From Bradyrhizobium sp. 170 (lineage in GTDB: Bacteria > Pseudomonadota > Alphaproteobacteria > Rhizobiales > Xanthobacteraceae): 64,000 nucleotides of DNA. Within the stretch, counting starts at the first letter, position 1; the number at the start of each line of letters is the position of its first letter. This document shows, one piece after another, positions 8,270 through 16,878 of the stretch. The stretch covers positions 9,088,501 to 9,152,500 of the forward strand of contig NZ_CP064703.1 of the NCBI RefSeq assembly GCF_023101085.1, in the 5' to 3' direction. A model generated the notes under the pieces. That model was not told the origin of the DNA, ran no database searches, and saw only the letters and a list, made by a program, of their open reading frames with translations. The position numbers were made by a program, and so were the translations under genes.

Positions 8270-8959
8270 TCATTTTTTCGTCGGGATCAGTGAAGGTATC
8301 GCCGGTTTCGCGCCGCCGGGCCCGGCCCCGTCCCCGCAGCCCTGTGACGACTGCTCGATCAGGACGTGCACCTTGCGGCTGTCGGATTCGACCCGCGATA
8401 CGCCGGTGGTCATGTCCACCTTCAGGCGATCGCCACGCATCACGTTCTTGCACTGGGTCAGCACGACCCCGCCCAGCATCGTGATGAGGTTGGCCCGCGT
8501 GTCGAAGATCGCGGTCTCTCCGGTCACGACCTGATCCTTCTGCGTCACCACGACGGAGCCCTTGGCCTCCAGCCGGCGGATCGAGGAACTGCCGCCGGGC
8601 CCTGGGGTCGCCGACCGCATCGGGGCGGATTTCGTTCCTTTGGCAGTGGCGGGCGACGGCGTGGCCGGCGCCGGACCGGAATCGTAGAACACCGCCAGCG
8701 TCTTCGAGGTCATGGTGGTGTCGCCCTGCACGACCTTCACATTGCCGGCGAAGGTTGCTTCCTTCTTCTTGTCGCGCATTTCGAGCGAGGCCGCTTCGAT
8801 CTGAATCGGTTGATCGCGGTTTTGCGAGAAGCCCTGCATCGCGTTCGGCACCGACGCGGAGCTTTGAGCGCCCGCATCACCGGACGCGATCAGCGCGAGC
8901 GCCGCTGCCGCAAAACTGCGCGAGAAAGACTGCATCATCTGCGGTGAGCGCGCCGGCAT
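8270..8959 (-). CDS. LptA-like periplasmic LPS transport protein, second tandem copy
   Basis: A 229-residue paralogue of the lptA just upstream (8969-9661). LptA forms the periplasmic bridge that carries LPS from LptC to LptD. The OstA/LptA beta-jelly-roll strands are intact: DQPIQIEAASLEMRDKKKEA, FAGNVKVVQGDTTMTSK and GVVLTQCKNVMRGDRLKVDM. It differs mainly in the linker after FYDSGPAPATP and in the tail (KPAIPSLIPTKK). Its start region is unsettled: ATG 8959 gives MPARSPQMMQSF with a weak SD, while MMQSF at 8938 aligns with the MMQFF of the first copy. Only 9 nt separate the copies. It is under purifying selection by eye, with an open frame and differences mostly in linkers. Confidence 0.88.
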   Translation of the reverse strand: MPARSPQMMQSFSRSFAAAALALIASGDAGAQSSASVPNAMQGFSQNRDQPIQIEAASLEMRDKKKEATFAGNVKVVQGDTTMTSKTLAVFYDSGPAPATPSPATAKGTKSAPMRSATPGPGGSSSIRRLEAKGSVVVTQKDQVVTGETAIFDTRANLITMLGGVVLTQCKNVMRGDRLKVDMTTGVSRVESDSRKVHVLIEQSSQGCGDGAGPGGAKPAIPSLIPTKK

Positions 8960-8968
8960 TGATCCGTA

Positions 8969-9661
8969 TTATTTTTTGCCGGGGATCAGCGACGGTATCT
9001 GTACCGGAGCCGGAGCCGGCTTCGACCCTCCCGATCCGGACCCGCAATCCTGTCCCTGGATGAACATGCCCTGCACCTTGCCGCTGTCGGATTCGACCCG
9101 CGACACGCCGGTGGTCATGTCGACCTTGAGGCGGTCGCCGCGGAGCACGTTCTTGCACTGGGTCAGCACGACCCCACCGACCATGGTGATGAGGTTGGCC
9201 CGCGTGTCAAAGATCGCGGTCTCTCCCGTCACCACCTGGTCCTTCTGCGTGACCACGACGGAGCCCTTGGCTTCGAGCCGGCGGATCGACGAGCTGCCGC
9301 CAGGCCCCGGCGTCGCGGACTGCATCGAGCCGGATTTCGATCCCTTCGGCGCGGAGGGCGCAGGCGTCGCCGGCGCCGGGCCGGAATCGTAGAACACCAC
9401 CAGCGACTTCGAGGTCATGGTGGTGTCGCCCTGCACGACCTTCACGTTGCCGGCGAAGGTCGCCTCCTTTTTCTTGTCGCGCATTTCGAGCGACGCCGCT
9501 TCGATCTGAATCGGCTGATCGCGGTTCTGCGAAAAGCCCTGCATCGCATTCGGCACGCCCGACATGGCGCCTTGCGCCAAGGCGTCACCGGAGCCGATCA
9601 GCGCGAGCGCAAGCGCTGCGGCCGCAAAACTGCGCGAGAAGAACTGCATCATAAATTTCAT
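8969..9661 (-). CDS. lptA: LptA, lipopolysaccharide transport periplasmic protein
   Basis: A 230-residue LptA/OstA protein with a signal peptide (FFSRSFAAAALALALIGSGD, cleavage after ALA or LAQG). The mature part holds the LPS-binding beta-jelly roll from about residue 50. A low-complexity Pro/Ala/Ser linker (APATPAPSAPKGSKSG) interrupts it, and the C-terminal tail is Gly/Ser/Pro-rich. The start overlaps the lptC stop by ATGA, showing translational coupling. Two Cys residues are present, one in VVLTQCKNV and one in the tail (QDCGSGSGG). The second copy follows directly. Operon order is lptC-lptA-lptA-lptB-rpoN. Confidence 0.93.
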   Translation of the reverse strand: MKFMMQFFSRSFAAAALALALIGSGDALAQGAMSGVPNAMQGFSQNRDQPIQIEAASLEMRDKKKEATFAGNVKVVQGDTTMTSKSLVVFYDSGPAPATPAPSAPKGSKSGSMQSATPGPGGSSSIRRLEAKGSVVVTQKDQVVTGETAIFDTRANLITMVGGVVLTQCKNVLRGDRLKVDMTTGVSRVESDSGKVQGMFIQGQDCGSGSGGSKPAPAPVQIPSLIPGKK

Positions 9662-10410
9662 TTCGTGTTGGCGGACTTGCCGGTGACGGACCGCGTCCTG
9701 GGTGGTGGCGCTGGTTCGGGCTCGGGCTCAGGCGCCGGCGGGCTTTCCATGACCAGGTTCATCACGACATTGCCTTCGAAGCGAACGATCTCGCCGCTGT
9801 TGATGATCCTGAGCCTGTCGGCGGTGAGCGTGCCATTCAGCAGCTTGACGTCGACATGCTCGTCCGACGTCACCGTTCCCTTGTTGATGTCGACATAGGC
9901 CTGCGAGAGCCTCGCTTCATAGCCGGTGGACGATTGCAGGAAGATATCCTTGCGCAGGTCCAGCATCTGCTGCTTGCTGTCGAAAAATCCCGTGCGCGCA
10001 TCCATCGTCACCGTGCTCTTGTCCTCCATTGTGACCTTGGCCCGCAACGTCTGGAGCTCGACGTGATCGGGATTGGTCAGATCCTGGATGGCCGCCTTGG
10101 CCCACAATTCGTAAGGTCGCTGGTCGGTCGAGAAACCGGCGAGGTGCGGCGATTCCATCGTGACCTTGGTGCCTGACACCACGAGATTGCTGATGTCGAC
10201 AGGCAGCTTCGCCAGCCCCGAGATGCGGAACGGGTTGAAGACCGAGATCGCGACGATACCCGCCATGGCCAGCAGCACGGCCGCCGGGACCGCGATCCGC
10301 AGCACCCGCACCATCCGGCTATGGCGGGCGGCCGCGGCAAAGCGGGCCTCCATTCCGGTGGCATAGGCTGGGTTCTGTACCGAGTTCACCGCGGCTCCAA
10401 GGGGCGCCAT
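9658..10410 (-). CDS. lptC: LPS export system protein LptC
   Basis: A 250-residue bitopic inner-membrane protein that hands LPS from LptBFG to LptA. A single N-terminal membrane helix (VLRIAVPAAVLLAMAGIVAI, about residues 36-55) precedes a periplasmic jelly-roll of about 150 residues (VTMESPHLAGFSTDQRPYEL, DVKLLNGTLTADRLRI). The tail from about residue 225 is a Pro/Glu repeat (PPAPEPEPEPAPPP). The chosen start is ATG 10410; MEARFAAAARHSR at residue 20 is an alternative. Its stop overlaps the lptA start by ATGA. It is the first gene of the LPS-transport/rpoN cluster. Confidence 0.9.
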   Translation of the reverse strand: MAPLGAAVNSVQNPAYATGMEARFAAAARHSRMVRVLRIAVPAAVLLAMAGIVAISVFNPFRISGLAKLPVDISNLVVSGTKVTMESPHLAGFSTDQRPYELWAKAAIQDLTNPDHVELQTLRAKVTMEDKSTVTMDARTGFFDSKQQMLDLRKDIFLQSSTGYEARLSQAYVDINKGTVTSDEHVDVKLLNGTLTADRLRIINSGEIVRFEGNVVMNLVMESPPAPEPEPEPAPPPRTRSVTGKSANTK

Positions 10411-10527
10411 GACGCCAGGAAAGCGTCATTCTACCCGCAATCGCGGGATTATGCAGCCCGGACACTCGCGATGAGTGTGACCGAAACGGGGCGGAAGCGG
10501 CAGCCGGACCGCTTCAAATAGCCTCGG

Positions 10528-11142
<615 letters not shown>

Positions 11143-11343
11143 GAAGGAAAGCCTCGTGTCTCAGGTCGATTCGACGGAAACACTAGCGCCCGGAGCCGCT
11201 GGAGGCGAGCGGGTGGGCATGGCTTATAGGATGGGAATTTAACGGCCCCGCCGGGATTCTTACCTGCCAATCAGGCATTCGCCTGCTTCGCGCGAGCCGG
11301 AGCAGTGCCGCAACTACGGCTTGCTCCGGGAAGCCAGGGCCGT

Positions 11344-11502
11344 TCAGGCCGTCTTCTCGTCGGATGATTTCGGCGGCTGAAGCTCCGGGCTGTTGGCCCA
11401 GCGGTCGAGATTCTCGATGACGTCCGCATGGCTCGGCCGCTGCGGAGGCGGCGACTTCTGCTCTTCGGACAGCTTGCGCGGTAGCTTGATGTTCTCGGTC
11501 AT
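11344..11502 (-). CDS. Small conserved-looking hypothetical protein
   Basis: A 52-residue hydrophilic protein, MTENIKLPRKLSEEQKSPPP, continuing with RPSHADVIENLDRWANSPEL and a Pro/Ser/Lys-rich end. The start at 11502 is chosen over those at 11508 and 11550 because GGAG (complement of 11510-11513) sits 7 nt upstream of it. No domain is recognised; the middle could form one amphipathic helix (HADVIENLDRWAN). It diverges from the RHH-like gene across an AT-rich region (11551-11692) that contains the promoter space for both. Confidence 0.55.
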   Translation of the reverse strand: MTENIKLPRKLSEEQKSPPPQRPSHADVIENLDRWANSPELQPPKSSDEKTA

Positions 11503-11692
11503 GGGCATGCTCCACGCCAAAATTATGCGCTCGCGCAGACCATAAATCAACCATTAACACATTGTTTTTACTGAAGTATTTAACTAATTTGGCAGAAGAA
11601 TCTGGTTTGGTGGAACTGCCGTCAAAAACGGACGTTGAGTAAACTACTCACTTGGGTACAGTAACTCAATTGTCTCAGCCAGGATGACTTCG

Positions 11693-11935
11693 ATGGCCGA
11701 CCTCCGCGGTGAAAGATTGCAGGTAATGCTCTCTCCTGAGGAACTGACGGTGATTGACGACTTCCGATTCAAGCACCGGATGCCGACGCGGGCGGCGGCA
11801 GTGCGTGAACTATTGAAGCTCGGATTGAACGCGATGGCTTCCGATGGCGCGGGAATGAAATCCAGCAATTATGGCGTGTTCAGCCGCGGTCCGGACGGAC
11901 ACACGTCGGGCTCCGATCCGGATCCGGCGGCATAG
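11693..11935 (+). CDS. Small ribbon-helix-helix-like protein with a repeat-derived tail
   Basis: An 80-residue protein. Residues 1-50 (MADLRGERLQVMLSPEELTV, IDDFRFKHRMPTRAAAVREL) have the strand-helix-helix spacing of RHH/CopG-type DNA-binding proteins, with a short basic strand and a conserved-looking RAAAVRELLKLGL helix, so it is probably a transcriptional regulator. No toxin partner is adjacent. The last 20 codons (11876-11935) are a 60-nt cassette found again at 13416-13475, which suggests the tail was acquired. AGGA lies 8 nt before ATG 11693, favouring it over ATG 11684. Confidence 0.6.
   Translation: MADLRGERLQVMLSPEELTVIDDFRFKHRMPTRAAAVRELLKLGLNAMASDGAGMKSSNYGVFSRGPDGHTSGSDPDPAA
11876..11935 (+). 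repeat. 60-nt 'VFsRGxDGHT..SDPDP' cassette, copy 1 (in-frame tail)
   Basis: Twenty codons from GTG 11876 to TAG 11935, encoding VFSRGPDGHTSGSDPDPAA. The same-length copy at 13416-13475 is identical at 50 of 60 bases by my count and has the same stop codon. Confidence 0.75.
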
Positions 11936-12094
11936 CCCACCGATCTGTCGCGTCATCGCGGGCTCGCTCGCGCTTCAGAGCTCGCTCGCGCTTCAGAAAA
12001 AGCCCGCCCGCGCGACATCGTGGCCCGGCGACCTCGAACCCGGCGCGCCTCCACAGCGACCAAATCCACGGCGAATTGGTACCGGGGTGAAGCT

Positions 12095-13381
12095 ATGGTT
12101 CGCGACGTCATCTTGCTGCTCGGGCTTGCCCTCGGCCTCGCCGCCTGCTCGCCATCCGACGACTTCGCGGCCTGCACGGCCGGCGACGGCGGCCCTGACG
12201 CGATCAGCGCCTGCTCACGGATCGTCCTGGTCGCGAAAATCCCGCTGTTCGGCTGGCAATTCGATGACCGCGACCTCGCCAAGGTTTACATGGCCCGCGG
12301 GCGCCAGCTCGCTGCCACGGGCGATCTCGATCCGGCGATCGGCGATTTCGGCGAAGTGATCCGGCTCGAGCCGCGGGATACGCAGGCTTTGCTCGAGCGC
12401 GCCGCGGCCTACCAGAAGCGCGGCGACTTCGATTTCGCCATCGCCGACCTGAGCGCGCTGATCGACCGCGACTCGCGGCGTGCAAGCCATTACGCCGCAC
12501 GCGGCAAGGCCTATCAGGCAAAGGGCGACGACGAACGCGCGCTCAAGGACCTCAACCAGGCGATTGTGATGGATCCGGGCGATCCGTTCTACAAGGTCGC
12601 GCGAGCGGCGAGCCACCGCCGCAAGCGCGCCTACGACCGCGCCATTGCCGACGCCGACGCCGCAATCGCGATCCAGCCCTACTTCGCCGTGTTCTATGTC
12701 GAGCGGGCCGACAGCCTGCTGCGCAAGGGCAGCAGCGCCGAGCGCGCGCTCGCCGACCTCGATCAGGCGATCAAGCTCGAGCCCGGCCTGGCCATCGCGC
12801 ACAGCCGCCGCGCCGTCGTACTGACCTTGATGAAAGCGCATGGCGAGCCGCTCGCCGAAGCCGAGGAAGGCGTGCGGCTCGATCCGAAGTCGGCCGAGGC
12901 GCGGGTCACGCGCGGCATGATTGCGCTCGCCGCCGCCCAGCGCGAGCGCGCGGCGGCCGACTTCGACGAAGCGATCCGCCTCGATCCGAAACATGCCGAG
13001 GCCTACGAGGCCCGCGGCATCCTGCGTCGCGCCGCAGGCAACCTCGATGGCGCCATCAGGGATTTCGGCGAGGCGATCCGCCTCGACCCCCGCATGGTCG
13101 GCCCCTATGTGCAGCGCGGTGGCATGTTTCGCGAGCGTGGCGCGCACGACAAGGCGCTCGACGACTTCACGCTCGCGATCCGCAACGCGCCCATGCAGGC
13201 GGGCCTCTATGTCGAGCGTGCGCAAAGCCACGAGAAGCTCGGCCGGCTGCCGGAAGCGCTCGACGATTTCCGCGTCGCGCGCGGGCTCGACCCGCGGATG
13301 CCTGCCGCGAGCGAAGGCTATGCGCGCGTCGAGGCGGCGTTCGCGGCGAGCGGCCGGCCGAAGCCGTCGGGAAATCCCTGA
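12095..13381 (+). CDS. TPR-repeat lipoprotein
   Basis: A 428-residue exported protein. The N-terminus MVRDVILLLGLALGLAAC is a lipoprotein signal with the lipid-bearing Cys at residue 18. From about residue 60 it consists almost entirely of tandem tetratricopeptide repeats with the D-x-A-I-x-D-x-x-x-A-I-x-L-x-P signature (for example DLDPAIGDFGEVIRLEP, ERAAADFDEAIRLDP, NLDGAIRDFGEAIRLDP), about ten in all. Such proteins are protein-protein scaffolds in the periplasm. The start at 12095 is preferred over an in-phase ATG at 12020 because it puts the signal peptide at the N-terminus. The binding partner is unknown. Confidence 0.85.
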   Translation: MVRDVILLLGLALGLAACSPSDDFAACTAGDGGPDAISACSRIVLVAKIPLFGWQFDDRDLAKVYMARGRQLAATGDLDPAIGDFGEVIRLEPRDTQALLERAAAYQKRGDFDFAIADLSALIDRDSRRASHYAARGKAYQAKGDDERALKDLNQAIVMDPGDPFYKVARAASHRRKRAYDRAIADADAAIAIQPYFAVFYVERADSLLRKGSSAERALADLDQAIKLEPGLAIAHSRRAVVLTLMKAHGEPLAEAEEGVRLDPKSAEARVTRGMIALAAAQRERAAADFDEAIRLDPKHAEAYEARGILRRAAGNLDGAIRDFGEAIRLDPRMVGPYVQRGGMFRERGAHDKALDDFTLAIRNAPMQAGLYVERAQSHEKLGRLPEALDDFRVARGLDPRMPAASEGYARVEAAFAASGRPKPSGNP

Positions 13382-13415
13382 GTTCGGTGCGCAAGAGGGC
13401 CTATCACTGATTTGC

Positions 13416-13475
13416 GTGTTCGGCCGCGGTCGGGACGGACACACGACGCCATCAGACCCGGATCCGGCCGGATAG
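13416..13475 (+). repeat. 60-nt 'VFgRGxDGHT..SDPDP' cassette, copy 2 (between genes)
   Basis: It encodes VFGRGRDGHTTPSDPDPAG and then TAG, but lies 34 nt after the TPR lipoprotein stop and is not preceded by an obvious gene in frame. See the copy at 11876-11935. The rest of 13382-13661 holds no recognisable feature. Confidence 0.75.
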
Positions 13476-13661
13476 TCAGGTAAAATCCTCGCTGCAGGCA
13501 AGGCTTGTTCGAGCGTCAGCGATCGCGTTTACGTTTCGCTGGTATTTTCCTGCTATGTCCGCCTGCTGTTATCGACTTCACAACCTGGGCGGCGCGGTCT
13601 GTTTCGCCTTGGCTTTATTGCGAGATCGGTGACTCCGCCAGCACACGGACAGCGGATTTTG

Positions 13662-14780
13662 ATGCCCAGTATCGGAAGCGTACTCGAAAGCAGAAAGGGC
13701 GTCGGCCCGGGTTTCGACACGCTGCGCATCGGGCTGGCCTTCTCCGTTATCGGCTGGCATTCATTCCACATCGTGGCAGGTGAGCCTCACCCGCTCGCAG
13801 ACCTGCATTTCTTCTGGTTCCCAGGATACGCCATCCTTTCGATGTTCTTCGCGCTGAGCGGCTTTCTGATCACCGCAAGCGCGACGCGGCTGTCGTTGGG
13901 CAACTTTATCCTCAATCGGGGACTGCGCATCGTTCCCGCCCTGCTTGTCGAGGTGGTGCTCTCGGCGATCGTGCTTGGCGCGATTTTTACGACGCTGCCG
14001 TTGTCGGAATATTTTCGAAGCGACGGATTTTGGCGTTACTTCGGAAACGTGGCAGGGTTTGTCAGCCTGACGCTGCCGGGCGTCTTCGAGACCAATCCGG
14101 ATCACGCGGTCAACACGTCGCTTTGGACCATTCCATTCGAGATCGGCTGCTACGCCCTGATGGCCGGACTCATCCTGTGCAAATGTCTTCATCGGCCGAG
14201 GCTGGTGCTGATGTTGTGCGCGGCATTCGGCGTGATTGCCATCGCGATCTATCTGGCCGACCCGGCGTTCACGTCCACTTCCAGCCTTGATCCGCGCGAC
14301 ATTTTTGTAGGCAGCGGCGGCTCGCGCCTGTTCATCTCGTTCCTGCTCGGTATCGCCATCTATCTTTATCGATTCGATATCGAATACAGCCGCCAGGCGG
14401 CGCTGGCGTGTCTTGTGTTCTGCCTGGTCGTTGCAGCGGTGGGGCCACTGCCCGGCGCGCTCCTCAACGTCTTTGTAACGCCGGCACTGGTGTATCTCAC
14501 GGCCTATATCGGCGTTTCCGATCTGCCCAAACTGCCGTTCTTTCATCGAGGCGACTACTCCTACGGCGTCTATCTTTATGGATATCCGCTCCAGCAAACC
14601 ATCGTTGCCGTCTGGCCTTCCCAAATAAACGTAGCTGTTCTCTTCGCGCTCGCTGCGATCGCAACAACCGCCTTCGCCATGTTCTCCTGGCACGTGATCG
14701 AACTTCCGATCCTCAAGCTGCGTAGCCGCTTTTCTTTCGTTGGCGGGACGCGAATACAGGCCCTCGAGCCGGCGGAATGA
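13662..14780 (+). CDS. Acyltransferase family 3 membrane protein (OafA/YrhL type)
   Basis: A 372-residue integral membrane acyltransferase with about ten hydrophobic helices. The N-terminus (GVGPGFDTLRIGLAFSVIGW followed by HS) has the family's catalytic His region and an Arg-containing first loop. Further on are YAILSMFFALSGFLITASA and LNRGLRIVPALLVEVVLSA, both standard for the family, and a C-terminal HRGDYSYGVYLYGYPLQQTI. Members O-acetylate surface sugars such as LPS O-antigen, exopolysaccharide or Nod factor; the acceptor cannot be told here. It appears less GC-rich than its neighbours and stands alone among unrelated genes near a tRNA, so horizontal gain is possible. MPSIGSVLESRKGVG at 13662 is preferred over ATG 13629. 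Confidence 0.85.
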   Translation: MPSIGSVLESRKGVGPGFDTLRIGLAFSVIGWHSFHIVAGEPHPLADLHFFWFPGYAILSMFFALSGFLITASATRLSLGNFILNRGLRIVPALLVEVVLSAIVLGAIFTTLPLSEYFRSDGFWRYFGNVAGFVSLTLPGVFETNPDHAVNTSLWTIPFEIGCYALMAGLILCKCLHRPRLVLMLCAAFGVIAIAIYLADPAFTSTSSLDPRDIFVGSGGSRLFISFLLGIAIYLYRFDIEYSRQAALACLVFCLVVAAVGPLPGALLNVFVTPALVYLTAYIGVSDLPKLPFFHRGDYSYGVYLYGYPLQQTIVAVWPSQINVAVLFALAAIATTAFAMFSWHVIELPILKLRSRFSFVGGTRIQALEPAE

Positions 14781-14909
14781 GCTGAGTTCGTCGAGAAGCG
14801 GCGGGTAACGTTCACCTGTCTCAATCACGTAGCCGGTCTTCGCGATGACGTTGGCTTGCCAGCATTCGATCATCGTCACGAACGGAGTTGACCACCTGGG
14901 TGCGAGAGA

Positions 14910-15422
14910 ATGAAGTTCCTGGGCCGAGACGAAGCGACTCTGCTGGAGAAGATGCTTCGTCGTGAGATCGCAGAACGGGCCGGTCCGAAATTCGTCCTCT
15001 ACTACGACAGCGGCGGCCGCGATTATACCGCCGCCGCGAATGCAATCGCGCTGTCGATCGGGAAATTTTCGGAGGCCACGGTGGTTTTCTTGTACTGCCT
15101 TAACGGCGACGGCTGGGACGAACCCGGCGCTTCGACAGAAAGGTGGAGGCGGAACAGAAGTTGGCGCGCCACGAATAATGAGAATCGTCGACTGTATGAA
15201 GCCCCGGTCCATCGTTTCGAACCTGACGAGGTCGAACAGCTATCCAAAACGATCGAATTTTCGCTTGAACTCGGCTGGGACGCCCTGATCGCAGCAAAGC
15301 CCGGACGCCAGCTTGCGTTCGTCTCGCACGATGACCGGTTGGAAATCTACCGAGGCTTCGGTGGCGGCTTGCTTGTCAGGCAATTGACCGGGCTCGGATA
15401 CTGGCGTCGCGCTGTTCGGTAA
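14910..15422 (+). CDS. Hypothetical protein
   Basis: A 170-residue soluble protein I do not recognise. It starts MKFLGRDEATLLEKMLRREI, has a hydrophobic core strand (PKFVLYYDSGGRDY, ATVVFLYCLNGDGW) and a C-terminal half with RFEPDEVEQLSKTIEFSLEL and GLLVRQLTGLGYWRRAV. There is no signal peptide or membrane helix. It lies between the acyltransferase and the tRNA-Leu, on the same strand as the acyltransferase but 130 nt away. Coding potential is moderate; a contending frame exists on the other strand but has poorer composition. Confidence 0.5.
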   Translation: MKFLGRDEATLLEKMLRREIAERAGPKFVLYYDSGGRDYTAAANAIALSIGKFSEATVVFLYCLNGDGWDEPGASTERWRRNRSWRATNNENRRLYEAPVHRFEPDEVEQLSKTIEFSLELGWDALIAAKPGRQLAFVSHDDRLEIYRGFGGGLLVRQLTGLGYWRRAVR

Positions 15423-15552
15423 CGAAGTGACGAAAATGCGCACCGCAATGACGACAGCCACTCCGCAAGCACGTTGGTCGCATGTGCCCGGTCTTGTGCA
15501 CCGGCCGGCGGACCAAACCGCCCGCATTTTCGCGAATCATGGGCAAGGGCAA

Positions 15553-15639
<87 letters not shown>

Positions 15640-15787
15640 CCGGGCGGGTTAGTAAGGAACGGTCACGCACTTGTCAAATCGCTTCAATGCCGCCCAAATA
15701 CGCTGTACAGCGACCGCGTGTTGGCGTATCGCGAATCCGCTAAATTCAACCGATATCTCTCGAATTTGACGGCAGGACTTGACCCCG

Positions 15788-16768
15788 ATGACATCGAACC
15801 CGGCATCGAACCTGGATACCCTCGTCACGATTTTCGGCGGATCGGGCTTTCTGGGACGAAACGTGGTTCGGACGCTCTGCAAGCGCGATTACCGTATCCG
15901 CGTGGCGGTACGGCGGCCTGAACTGGCCGTCCATTTACAGCCGGCCGGCAAGGTCGGCCAGATCCACGCCGTGCAGGCCAACGTTCGCCATCCGGCCTCG
16001 GTCGAGGCCGCGATGCGCGGTTCGCACGTCGTCATTAACCTGGTCGGAATCCTGGCCGAGGGCGGCGCGCAGACCTTCGACGCCGTGCAGACCAGGGGCG
16101 CTGAAACCATCGCCAAGGCCGCCAGCGCCATCGGCGCGCGGATGGTGCACGTCTCGGCGATCGGCGCCGACGAGAATTCCCCATCGCACTATTCCCGCGC
16201 CAAGGCCGCCGGCGAGCAGGCGGTGCTGGCCGCGGCCCCCTCGGCCACGATCTTGCGGCCCTCTTTGATGTTCGGCCCCGAGGATCAATTCACCAACCGT
16301 TTTGCCGCGCTGGCGCGGATATCACCCTTCCTGCCGCTGATCGGCGGCGGCGTGACGCGGGTGCAGCCGGCCTATGTCGGTGACGTCGCCACCGCGGTTG
16401 CCGATGCCGTCGACGGCAAAACGAAGCCCAGCGCCACCTACGAGCTTGGCGGACCCGAAGTGCTGACCATGCGCGAGATCATGGAGACCATTCTCGCGAT
16501 CACCGAGCGCAAGCGCATGCTGATTTCGCTGCCGTTCGGGCTGGCACGGCTGCAGGCGCTGTTCCTGCAATTTGCGCCGGGGCCGTTGAAGCTGACGCCG
16601 GACCAGGTGGCGATGCTGCAATCGGACAATGTCGTGTCGGACGCCGCCAAAGCCGCGGGCCTCACGCTGGAAGGCCTCGGCATCACGCCGGAGTCGATGC
16701 AGACGATCGCCCCGCAATATCTCTGGCGCTTCCGCGCCGCCGGGCAATTCCAGCGCATGAGCGTGTGA
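15788..16768 (+). CDS. NAD(P)-binding protein, complex I NDUFA9 subunit family
   Basis: A 326-residue extended short-chain dehydrogenase-type protein. The Rossmann motif is VTIFGGSGFLGRNVVRTL near the N-terminus. It continues with SHVVINLVGILAEGG and MVHVSAIGADENSPSHYSRA (the YxxxK-like site is weakly conserved) and LRPSLMFGPEDQFTNRFA. Bacterial homologues of the eukaryotic complex I subunit NDUFA9 share this pattern; their role in bacteria is unsettled, possibly quinone or nucleotide handling. ATG 15788 has AGGA at a spacing of 10 and is preferred over TTG 15779. It stands alone, diverging from the tRNA. Confidence 0.88.
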   Translation: MTSNPASNLDTLVTIFGGSGFLGRNVVRTLCKRDYRIRVAVRRPELAVHLQPAGKVGQIHAVQANVRHPASVEAAMRGSHVVINLVGILAEGGAQTFDAVQTRGAETIAKAASAIGARMVHVSAIGADENSPSHYSRAKAAGEQAVLAAAPSATILRPSLMFGPEDQFTNRFAALARISPFLPLIGGGVTRVQPAYVGDVATAVADAVDGKTKPSATYELGGPEVLTMREIMETILAITERKRMLISLPFGLARLQALFLQFAPGPLKLTPDQVAMLQSDNVVSDAAKAAGLTLEGLGITPESMQTIAPQYLWRFRAAGQFQRMSV

Positions 16769-16784
16769 AGGTTTCGTAACTTTC

Positions 16785-16865
16785 GTAGGGTGGGCAAAGC
16801 GAAGCGTGCCCACCATCCAGCACCGCGCTCGCAATGGTGGGCACGCTTCGCTCTGCCCACCCTAC
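16785..16865. repeat. Palindromic repeat family A ('gtagggtgggcaaagcg'), copy 1
   Basis: The outer arms GTAGGGTGGGCAAAGCGAAG and CTTCGCTCTGCCCACCCTAC form a long hairpin, with GTGCCCACCAT/ATGGTGGGCAC as inner arms. Other members lie at 29010-29126, 32388-32479 and 42456-42547. It sits between convergent genes. Confidence 0.92.
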
Positions 16866-16878
16866 AATTTCCCGAAAC

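Noticed and set aside
12215..13501. 428-codon minus-strand frame opposite the TPR lipoprotein
   Set aside because: The TPR repeats on the plus strand explain the open frame; the reverse product is low-complexity and featureless.
13761..15212. 483-codon minus-strand frame across the acyltransferase and unknown gene
   Set aside because: It reads antisense to a clear membrane acyltransferase and has no recognisable domain.
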